The notes under the pieces were generated by a model. That model was not told the origin of the DNA, did not search any database, and saw nothing but the letters and a program-made list of their open reading frames with translations. Positions 1 through 5,253 of a DNA stretch of 6,665 bases are shown here, piece after piece. The stretch's first letter is position 1. Every line of letters begins with the position of its first letter. The stretch comes from JBDSLU01 sp039916225 (GTDB lineage Bacteria > Acidobacteriota > Vicinamibacteria > Vicinamibacterales > Vicinamibacteraceae). The stretch covers positions 1-6,665 of the forward strand of contig JBDSLU010000322.1 of assembly GCA_039916225.1 (NCBI GenBank). The letters run 5' to 3'. A program made the translations under genes and the position numbers.

Positions 1-764
1 TCGCGGAAGTCCGGCAGGTACGGGCTGCCGAGCAGCGCCGTCAGCACCGACAGGTTGCCGCCGAGCAGACGGCCGCGAGCGACGCCCGGGGTGATCGTCT
101 TGGTGCGGTACTCGGTCTGGGCGAGCGTCTCGCCCTTGTCGCGTGGATTGGTGAACGTCACCGCCTCACCCTTGAGCACCACCCGCGAGAAGAAGTCGGT
201 CGACGTCGCGTTCCAGTTCGAGGCGCCGTTCGGCCCGTGGAACGTGACGAGTCCGGTACGAGCGTGGATCGAAAGGAGCAGCGCCGTCAGGTCGGAATAA
301 CCCATGAGCACCTTGGGGTTACGCCTGATGGCCTCGAAGTCGAGATGGGGCAGAATCCGCGCGCACCCCCAGCCGCCCCGCACGGGCAGCACCGCCTTCA
401 CCGTGGGGTCGGTGAACATCGCCATCACGTCGGCGGCGCGATCGCGGTCGGCACCGGCAAGCGAGCCGCGGCGATCGAGCAGGTGCGCGCCACGCTTCGC
501 GATCAGGCCGAGCGCCGTCAGCGTCTCCTCGACGATGTCGATGTCGATCGGCTCCCAGGTCGCGCTCGCCGGATCGACGAGGCCGACCACGTCGCCGGGC
601 ACCAGCCGCGCCGGGAGGGCAGGCTCGAGCGGAGCCGCCGGCACCGACGGAAGGCGCATCGCGGACGCCGTCCGGCTCGAGGCAAAGGCTGCGCTGGCCG
701 CTCCGGCGGCCAGACCGACGAGTGCTCGACGCGATACGGCCGGGGGAGACAGCCGAGTGACCAC
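1..764 (-). CDS. LD-carboxypeptidase, peptidase family S66, Tat-exported (C-terminus cut off by window edge)
   Basis: Family S66 serine peptidases cleave L,D bonds, classically the D-Ala of murein tetrapeptides during cell-wall recycling; MccF relatives act on peptide antibiotics. Reading leftward from GTG at 764, 254 residues are open to the edge. Residues 11-28 look like a Tat signal: SRR, a short hydrophobic stretch, then AFA|SS as a likely cleavage site. The core begins around residue 54 (LVPGDVVGLVDPAS). RGGWG at 129-133 and LPHLDFEAI at 138-146 are family hallmarks, and GYSDLTALL at 155-163 carries the expected nucleophile Ser157. GRLLGGNLSVL at 231-241 leads towards the catalytic Glu and His, which lie beyond the window. 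GTG764 was chosen because it gives a normal Tat n-region; Met36 would remove the signal. No Shine-Dalgarno is visible, but a -10-like TATAGT lies 6 nt upstream. The family is secure; the substrate is not. Confidence 0.9.
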   Translation of the reverse strand, partial: MVTRLSPPAVSRRALVGLAAGAASAAFASSRTASAMRLPSVPAAPLEPALPARLVPGDVVGLVDPASATWEPIDIDIVEETLTALGLIAKRGAHLLDRRGSLAGADRDRAADVMAMFTDPTVKAVLPVRGGWGCARILPHLDFEAIRRNPKVLMGYSDLTALLLSIHARTGLVTFHGPNGASNWNATSTDFFSRVVLKGEAVTFTNPRDKGETLAQTEYRTKTITPGVARGRLLGGNLSVLTALLGSPYLPDFR

Positions 765-770
765 GATCCA

Positions 771-776
771 ACTATA
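771..776 (-). promoter_or_regulatory. Putative -10 box for the S66 peptidase gene, leaderless geometry
   Basis: On the minus strand TATAGT (5 of 6 matches to TATAAT) lies exactly 6 nt before the GTG start at 764. Transcription would therefore begin at or next to the start codon, which fits the lack of a Shine-Dalgarno. No good -35 was found at 16-18 nt spacing; TCGACA is present but about 23 nt away. Confidence 0.35.
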
Positions 777-869
777 TGCAAACCGCTCGCACAGCGGCGT
801 GTCGATCGATCCGGTCGTGCTGGTGGCAGCGGCCTTGCGTATGCTGATGCGAATGTTGCGCATTTCTGC

Positions 870-2543
870 ATGAATACGTGGTTGGTTCGTCCCGGATGGT
901 CACGCCGGCCGTGGATGGTCCATCTCGGGGTCTTCCTTCTTTACACACTGCTCAGTGTCGTTTTCACGTGGCCGCTCGCGACCGACCTGGCCGAGCTGGC
1001 GCCCGCGCACTTCGATCCGCCATTCACCGCGTGGCGGCTGGGTTGGCTGGCGCACCAATTCGCGCACCCGAGCCGCGTCCTCGACGGCCAGCTCTTCGAT
1101 GGCAACATCTTCTGGCCCGATCGCAACACCCTGGCGTATTCCGACGCGGTGCTGCTGCAGGGCCTCATCGCGACGCCTTTGGTGGCCCTCGGCGCCGGTC
1201 CGAACGGCATCGCCAACGCGCTGAGCCTGGTCGGGATCGTCACCTCGGCGTTCTTCGCCTACCTGCTGGCGGCGCGACTCTCGGGCAGCCGGCGCGCCGC
1301 GATCGTCGCCGGCCTCGTCTTCGCCTTCTCGACCTATCGACGCGTGCACCTGCAACACCTCGAGCTGCAGTGGGCGCAGTGGATGCCCCTGGCGTTCTGG
1401 GCGTGGCATCGCCTGCTCGACACCGGCCGGATGCGGGATGGCCTGTTGTGCGCCGGCCTGGTGCTGCTCCAGCTGTTGTCGAGCCTCTACTACGCGATGT
1501 TCCTGGCCATCGGCCTCGCGGTGGTGGGCCTCGTCACCCTGATCGCCCGGCGCGGGCGGATCGCCGTGCCGGCGCTGATCGGCCTGACCGGCGGCGCCGT
1601 CATCGGCGCCGGCGTCGCGGCGACCTACGCCCAGCCGTACGCCGAAGCCAGGGCCAAGGTCGGCGATCGCTCGCTCGGCGAGACGCGCCGCTACAGCGCG
1701 ACCCTGGGCAGCTTCGTCACGGTCTCGCCGGACAGCCTGATCTATCGCGACATCCTGCCGCACGAAGGCGAAGGCGAGACCGAGCTGTTCACCGGGTTCA
1801 CGCCGGTGGTGCTCGCCGGCGCCGCGCTGGTCCCACCGGCGACCGCGACCGCGGTCGCCTACGGGCTGTCTCTGCTCGTCGCCGGAGACATGGCGCTCGG
1901 CACCAACGGCCTGACGTTCACGCTCATGCGCGAACACGTCTCGGCGCTGCGGGCGCTGCGGGCGCCGGGGCGCCTGGGGATCCTGGTGCAGCTGACGCTC
2001 GGCGTGCTGGCCTCACTCGGCCTGGCTCGCGCGATCCGCCGCTGGCCCGGGATCGGCTCGGCGTTGACGGCCGCGTCCATCGGCCTGGTCCTGCTCGAGT
2101 ACGCGAACGGGCCGCTCGACGTGCAGCGGCTGCCGGTCAAGCCGTCGCCGGTCCACCAGTGGCTCGCCGCCCAGCCGAAGCTGGTGACCCTGGAGCTGCC
2201 GGTGCCGCTGCCGCACGCGCTGCCGCTTCACGACCCGTTCTATATGTACGCGTCGACCTGGCACTGGCAGCCGCTGGTCAACGGCTACAGCGGCCACTAC
2301 TCGGAGCGCTACATCGAGCTGCTCAAGGCGTTGCGGACGCTGCCGAGCGCGCAATCGACGCGCGCCCTGACCGAGATGGGTGTGCAGCGGATCATCGTGC
2401 ACGAGGGCCTCTTCCCGCCGAAGGCCTACGTGCAGGTCGTCGCCGCCCTCGAGGGGAACGCCCTGTTCCATCTCGAGGCGGTTTCGGCGGATCACTGGGG
2501 CGAGGCCCGCATCTACGCGTTCCTGCCCGGCTTCGGGCGCTGA
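870..2543 (+). CDS. Polytopic membrane protein, GT-C / YfhO-like glycosyltransferase-type, 557 aa
   Basis: The product has about ten hydrophobic segments in residues 18-412 and a largely soluble tail (413-557). The first membrane helix (about 18-36) is followed by an Asp-Pro pair (D49, P50) and WRLGWLAHQ. This layout recalls GT-C glycosyltransferases, whose first outer loop carries an acidic residue and which use lipid-linked sugars. LFDGNIFWPDRNTLAYSDA at 75-93, LQHLELQWAQWMPLAFWA at 161-178 and LRAPGRLGI at 363-371 resemble a group of bacterial membrane proteins often annotated as hypothetical, GT39-like or YfhO-like. The tail (LELPVPLP, HWQPLVNGYSGHYSERY) is also typical of that group. ATG870 was chosen because the long open frame further upstream has non-protein-like, Arg-rich composition and lies antisense to the peptidase gene. 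No clear ribosome binding site is seen; a weak TATGCT lies at 840-845. The membrane location is confident, the enzymatic role is inference. Confidence 0.75.
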   Translation: MNTWLVRPGWSRRPWMVHLGVFLLYTLLSVVFTWPLATDLAELAPAHFDPPFTAWRLGWLAHQFAHPSRVLDGQLFDGNIFWPDRNTLAYSDAVLLQGLIATPLVALGAGPNGIANALSLVGIVTSAFFAYLLAARLSGSRRAAIVAGLVFAFSTYRRVHLQHLELQWAQWMPLAFWAWHRLLDTGRMRDGLLCAGLVLLQLLSSLYYAMFLAIGLAVVGLVTLIARRGRIAVPALIGLTGGAVIGAGVAATYAQPYAEARAKVGDRSLGETRRYSATLGSFVTVSPDSLIYRDILPHEGEGETELFTGFTPVVLAGAALVPPATATAVAYGLSLLVAGDMALGTNGLTFTLMREHVSALRALRAPGRLGILVQLTLGVLASLGLARAIRRWPGIGSALTAASIGLVLLEYANGPLDVQRLPVKPSPVHQWLAAQPKLVTLELPVPLPHALPLHDPFYMYASTWHWQPLVNGYSGHYSERYIELLKALRTLPSAQSTRALTEMGVQRIIVHEGLFPPKAYVQVVAALEGNALFHLEAVSADHWGEARIYAFLPGFGR

Positions 2544-2555
2544 GTAGCCGACAAA

Positions 2556-2673
2556 CGCCAACTTCTAAAGCGCCAACAGCCAAACGCCAACTGCCAACTC
2601 CGACAGCGTGTTGGGAGTTGGCCGTCGGAAGTTGGAGGTTGGAAGTTGGAGCTTGGCAGTCGGAAGTTGGCGG
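2556..2673. repeat. Degenerate heptanucleotide array with inverted arms between convergent genes
   Basis: The left arm consists of CCAAC-type 7-mers, with five units in strict register at 2573-2607 (CCAACAG, CCAAACG, CCAACTG, CCAACTC, CGACAGC). The right arm is nine uninterrupted 7-mers at 2608-2670 of the form nnGTTGG (for example AAGTTGG three times, AGGTTGG, GAGTTGG). Because one arm is CCAAC-rich and the other GTTGG-rich, the whole region folds back: 2556-2565 pairs perfectly with 2663-2672, and 2593-2601 with 2614-2622. It fills nearly all the space between two facing stop codons. Confidence 0.85.
2593..2622. terminator. Possible bidirectional terminator hairpin inside the heptamer array
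   Basis: GCCAACTCC (2593-2601) and GGAGTTGGC (2614-2622) form a perfect 9-bp stem around a 12-nt loop, nested in the larger fold of the array. It lies about 50 bp after the membrane-protein stop and about 60 bp after the dehydratase stop, so transcripts from either side would contain a hairpin. There is no U-tract, so intrinsic termination is uncertain. Confidence 0.3.
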
Positions 2674-2682
2674 TGAAACCGC

Positions 2683-3687
2683 CTAAGCGTGCGCCGACTT
2701 GGCCACGGACGTCTCGGCGGACAGGATCGCCGCCATCGTCGATCCGTCGATGTTGCCGCCGGACAGGACCACGCCGATCCGGTTGTAGCCGGTGATCGCG
2801 CCGGACAGCAACGCTGCCACGCCGAGCGCGCCTGACGGCTCGACGACGAGCTTCAAGCGGTAGAAGAGGAGCCGGACCGCCTCGATGATCGCGGCCTCGG
2901 ACACCGTCTGCATGTCGTCGACGTACGCCAGCACGAGCGGAAAGGTCAGCGCGCCCAGCGACGACGTCCGCGTGCCGTCGGCGATGGTCGCCGGGTTGCG
3001 CACCGTCTGCAGGGTCTTGGTCCGGAAGGAACGCGTCGCGTCGTCGCCGAGCTCGGGCTCGACGCCGATCACCTTGCAGCCCGGGGCGAGCGCCTTGGTC
3101 ACGATCCCCGTGCCCGAGAGCAGCCCGCCGCCGCCGCACGGCACCACCACCGCGTCGAGCGCGGTGATCTCCTCGTGTAGCTCGAGGATCGCCGTGGCCT
3201 GGCCGGCGATCACGTCGCGATGATCGAAGGGCGGGATCAGCGTGGCGCCGCCTTGCTTCAGTAGCTCGTCGGCGATCGCCTCGCGCGACTCGGTGGCCGG
3301 ATCGTAGAGCACCACCGTGGCGCCGAACGCCGCCGTCGCCTCCCGCTTGATCGCCGGCGCGTCGATCGGCATCACGATGGTCGTACGCACGCCGAGCAGC
3401 TGGCCGACGCGCGCCACGGCCTGGGCGTGATTGCCGGATGAGTAGGCAACGATGCCCCGGGCCCGCACGTCCTGGGGGAGCGCCGAGATGGCGTTCAGTG
3501 CGCCGCGGAACTTGAAGGCGCCGACGTGCTGGAGGTTCTCGCATTTCAGGAACACGGCGCCGCCGGCGCGCGCGTCGAGGGACGAGGAGTGCAGCACCGG
3601 CGTGCGGTAGGCGTGCGGCTTGAGCCGGCGCGCTGCTTCCGTCACCTCGTCCATCGTCGGTCCGATCGGGAGCGTGGCCGGCATCAT
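2683..3687 (-). CDS. PLP-dependent threonine/serine dehydratase or serine-racemase-like enzyme, 334 aa
   Basis: This is a fold-type II PLP enzyme. Members deaminate threonine to 2-oxobutyrate or serine to pyruvate, or racemise serine. Numbering from ATG3687: RTPVL at 28-32; AFKFRGA at 57-63 with Lys59 as the Schiff-base lysine; SSGNHAQA at 83-90 for cofactor and substrate contacts; the PLP-phosphate loop CGGGGLLSG at 184-192; VEPE at 208-211 followed by acidic residues where serine racemases bind a metal; EPSGA at 283-287; SGGN at 309-312. Length matches single-domain catabolic dehydratases and serine racemase, with no C-terminal ACT domain as in biosynthetic IlvA. Starts at 3693, 3687 and 3684 are all possible. 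I prefer 3687 because a -10-like TACTAT ends 6 nt before it. Longer frames upstream run antisense through the neighbouring gene and are not credible. Dehydratase versus racemase cannot be separated from sequence alone. Confidence 0.88.
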   Translation of the reverse strand: MMPATLPIGPTMDEVTEAARRLKPHAYRTPVLHSSSLDARAGGAVFLKCENLQHVGAFKFRGALNAISALPQDVRARGIVAYSSGNHAQAVARVGQLLGVRTTIVMPIDAPAIKREATAAFGATVVLYDPATESREAIADELLKQGGATLIPPFDHRDVIAGQATAILELHEEITALDAVVVPCGGGGLLSGTGIVTKALAPGCKVIGVEPELGDDATRSFRTKTLQTVRNPATIADGTRTSSLGALTFPLVLAYVDDMQTVSEAAIIEAVRLLFYRLKLVVEPSGALGVAALLSGAITGYNRIGVVLSGGNIDGSTMAAILSAETSVAKSAHA

Positions 3688-3690
3688 CCC

Positions 3691-3700
3691 CATATAGTAG
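3691..3700. promoter_or_regulatory. Overlapping divergent -10 boxes between dehydratase and glycosidase genes
   Basis: The plus strand reads TATAGT at 3693-3698 (5 of 6 to TATAAT). The same bases on the minus strand read TACTAT at 3699-3694 (4 of 6). On the minus strand the box is 6 nt from ATG3687, as expected for a leaderless mRNA. On the plus strand the box lies 14 nt before ATG3713. With only 25 bp between the two starts, any -35 elements must lie inside the opposite coding sequences. No strong -35 was recognised on either side. Confidence 0.35.
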
Positions 3701-3704
3701 GACG
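3699..3704 (+). promoter_or_regulatory. Ribosome binding site of the NAGPA-family gene
   Basis: AGGACG followed by G lies 8 nt upstream of ATG3713 and supports this start. If the TATAGT box at 3693-3698 were the promoter, transcription would begin after this site, so the two readings compete. Confidence 0.5.
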
Positions 3705-3712
3705 GTAAGCGC

Positions 3713-4879
3713 ATGTTGCACGCCTGCATCAGGCTCATCACGCTGCTCGTCGCGGTGGCCCTCGCTCCAGCCGCGCAGGAGACCGTGCCCGGTGTCGGCG
3801 CCGGCCGACCGATCGCGCCCGGAGTCCTGCACTTCACCCTCACCGACCCGACGTTGCTCGATCCGCAGGCACCGATTGCGGTCCAGTTGCTCCGGCTCGA
3901 CCTCGCCCAGGTCGACTTGACGACCGACCTGGCGCTCGGCGATCGACAGGGCCGGGCCACGGTGCTGTCGGCGGCACGGCGGCGGCAGGCGATCGCGGCG
4001 GTCAACGCCGGCTTCTTCGCGCTGCACAACGGCGATCCGGTCGGGCCGCTCCGCGTCGACGGACAACTGGTCAGCGACGGCACGCTCGGTCGGGCCGCGG
4101 CCGCGCTGGTTCAGGATGGCCGGCGCGGCAAGGCGGCGTGGCTCTTCGATCGGGCCGGCGTCAGCATCACCGCCGTGCTCGAGCGCGGCGGGAGCATCGC
4201 CATCGACGGCGTCGATACGACCCGTGCCGTGGGCGCGCTGATGCTGTACACACCGCGCTACGGCCCGCACAGCGACACCGCGCCGACCGGCACGGAGTGG
4301 GTGCTCGAGCCGCTGCCGAGTGGCGCCGGGTATGTCGTCAAGGACCGGCGATGGCACGTCGGCAAGACGCCGATCCCGCGTCGCGGGCTGGTGCTCTCCT
4401 ACGGCGGCCTGACGACGCCGGCTCCGCTCGATCGCCTGTCGCCGGGCGACAAGGTCACGGTCCGCGAGACGTGGAAGCCGGGCAGCGGTCAGGCGGCGGA
4501 TCGCTGGCGGTCGGCGGCCGACGTGGTCAGCGGCGCCGGCCTGCTGCGGCGCGGCAACGCCGACGTCCGCGACTGGGACGTGGAGCACCTGGCCAGCGGG
4601 TTCCTCGGCCGCCATCCGCGCACGATGTTCGGCATCGATCGGGCCGGCTTCGCCTGGCTCGTGACGGTCGATGGCCGCCAGCCGGACACGAGCGCCGGGA
4701 TGACGATGGTCGAGCTCCAGCGCCTGGCCAGGCGCATCGGTCTGACCGACGCACTCAACCTCGACGGTGGCGGGTCCACGACGATGGTCATCGCGGGCAA
4801 CATCGTGAATCACCCCTCGGATCCCACCGGTGCCCGCACGGTCAGCGACGTCCTGCTGGTCATGCCGCGCCGCCAGTAA
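3713..4879 (+). CDS. Secreted phosphodiester glycosidase family protein (NAGPA domain), 388 aa
   Basis: The domain is named after the mammalian uncovering enzyme, which removes GlcNAc from a phosphodiester. Bacterial members are exported and are thought to act on sugar-phosphodiester links in envelope or extracellular polysaccharide. Residues 1-21 form a Sec-type signal (hydrophobic LITLLVAVALAPA). The domain follows: AVNAGFF at 96-102 and PVGPLRVDGQL at 109-119 in the N-terminal half, SGAGLLRRG at 273-281, then the conserved C-terminal block PRTMFGIDRAG at 302-312, TVDGR at 318-322, GMTMVELQRLA at 329-339, LNLDGGGSTTM at 348-358, and NHPSDPTGARTVSDVLLV at 366-383. All expected blocks are present and the length is normal. 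The TAA stop at 4877-4879 coincides with the left end of a hairpin element. It is divergent from the dehydratase and was probably once co-transcribed with the two genes downstream. Family assignment is strong; the substrate is unknown. Confidence 0.9.
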   Translation: MLHACIRLITLLVAVALAPAAQETVPGVGAGRPIAPGVLHFTLTDPTLLDPQAPIAVQLLRLDLAQVDLTTDLALGDRQGRATVLSAARRRQAIAAVNAGFFALHNGDPVGPLRVDGQLVSDGTLGRAAAALVQDGRRGKAAWLFDRAGVSITAVLERGGSIAIDGVDTTRAVGALMLYTPRYGPHSDTAPTGTEWVLEPLPSGAGYVVKDRRWHVGKTPIPRRGLVLSYGGLTTPAPLDRLSPGDKVTVRETWKPGSGQAADRWRSAADVVSGAGLLRRGNADVRDWDVEHLASGFLGRHPRTMFGIDRAGFAWLVTVDGRQPDTSAGMTMVELQRLARRIGLTDALNLDGGGSTTMVIAGNIVNHPSDPTGARTVSDVLLVMPRRQ

Positions 4880-4902
4880 GGGCCCGTCAGGGAATAAGTG
4901 AG
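4877..4902 (+). repeat. Left terminal inverted repeat of the MITE-like element
   Basis: The repeat includes the TA duplication and the TAA stop codon of the upstream glycosidase gene. It matches the reverse complement of 5014-5039 at 25 of 26 positions, with the single mismatch at 4898/5018. Confidence 0.9.
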
Positions 4903-5013
4903 CATCTACTGGGCGTCGAGGCGCTCGGATCGCAAGGCGCGAGGAGGAAGCATGCCGGGGCATGTGACCGACGAGCAACGCCGCGAGGCGGGATGCATCG
5001 ACGGCCAGAGTGT

Positions 5014-5039
5014 CTCAGTTATTCCCTGACGGGCCCTTA
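5014..5039 (-). repeat. Right terminal inverted repeat of the MITE-like element
   Basis: This is the inverted partner of 4877-4902 (25 of 26 matches). It ends 37 bp before the TTG start of the Tat mini-gene, so the element edge is now part of that gene's upstream region. Confidence 0.9.
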
Positions 5040-5076
5040 AAGCGCGCGCGGGGCGCTGAGGTAAGCTGTCCGGGTC

Positions 5077-5253
5077 TTGACCCGTCGCGATTTCCTCGCC
5101 TCGTCGAGTGTGGCCGCGCTGGCCCGTATCGCCTACGACGGCCCGGTGCGCGCCGAACCCTTCCACGCGGCGTTGAACGCCCTCGATGACGACGCCGCCT
5201 GCGCCGCGACCAGCCAGGCGATGCGGCGGGCCGTCGGCAAGATGGGGACGTGA
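5077..5253 (+). CDS. Small Tat-signal protein, 58 aa, translationally coupled to the FAD oxidoreductase
   Basis: The product opens with TRRDFLASS at residues 2-10, a close match to the twin-arginine export motif, followed by a short hydrophobic stretch (VAALARIA, 12-19). The remaining roughly 39 residues (YDGPVRAEPFHAAL, then an Asp/Ala-rich part ending in MRRAVGKMGT) match nothing I know. The TTG at 5077 is the first possible start after an in-frame stop at 5062-5064 and is the only start that keeps the RR motif. GAGG at 5058-5061 is rather far away (15 nt) to serve as its ribosome binding site. The TGA stop overlaps the GTG start of the next gene (GTGA, 5250-5253), the arrangement expected for translational coupling. 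There is no folded domain or cofactor site. It may be a small exported partner of the oxidoreductase, a leader whose translation opens the next gene, or the remnant of a larger Tat substrate. Confidence 0.6.
   Translation: MTRRDFLASSSVAALARIAYDGPVRAEPFHAALNALDDDAACAATSQAMRRAVGKMGT

Larger units (their letters stand above)
4877..5039. mobile_element. MITE-like element: 159 bp, 26-bp terminal inverted repeats, TA target duplication
   Basis: The left end (4877-4902) and right end (5014-5039) are inverted copies: 21 bp match perfectly around GGGCCCGTCAGGGAATAA, followed by one mismatch and four more matches. Taking AGGGCCC to GGGCCCT as the ends (4879-5037), both sides are flanked by TA (4877-4878 and 5038-5039), the duplication left by IS630/Tc1-mariner-type transposases. 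The core has a second inverted pair (CGTCGA 4914-4919 with TCGACG 4998-5003) and an apical hairpin (CATGCC 4951-4956, GG, GGCATG 4959-4964), so the whole element can fold as one long imperfect stem. It encodes no transposase and would have to be moved in trans. I do not recognise a named family. Confidence 0.75.

Noticed and set aside
847..861. Small TGCG...CGCA inverted repeat just upstream of the membrane-protein start
   Set aside because: The stem is only 4 bp with a 7-nt loop, which is expected by chance in GC-rich DNA; no operator or attenuator can be argued from it.
237..869. N-terminal extension of the membrane-protein frame by 211 codons
   Set aside because: This stretch is the antisense of the S66 peptidase gene, where the family motifs lie, and its translation is His/Arg-rich without protein-like features. 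The start at 870 gives a normal membrane-protein N-terminus.
2556..2673. CRISPR array
   Set aside because: The repeats are contiguous 7-mers without spacers and change strand sense in the middle, which is unlike CRISPR repeat-spacer structure.
878..2686. A 602-codon plus-strand frame overlapping the membrane-protein gene
   Set aside because: It is a +2 shadow: Arg/Pro/Ala-rich throughout, no hydrophobic segments, and its tail is translated from the heptamer array (TSKAPTAKRQLPTPT...).
3688..4083. N-terminal extension of the dehydratase frame to 466 codons
   Set aside because: It overlaps antisense with the well-supported start, signal peptide and N-terminal half of the glycosidase, and adds nothing resembling a dehydratase domain.
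2513..4978. An 821-codon open frame on the minus strand, covering the dehydratase, the array and the antisense of the glycosidase
   Set aside because: It runs in a different frame from the dehydratase, has Arg/Ala/Asp-rich low-information composition, and crosses the heptamer array. Long antisense frames are expected in GC-rich coding DNA.
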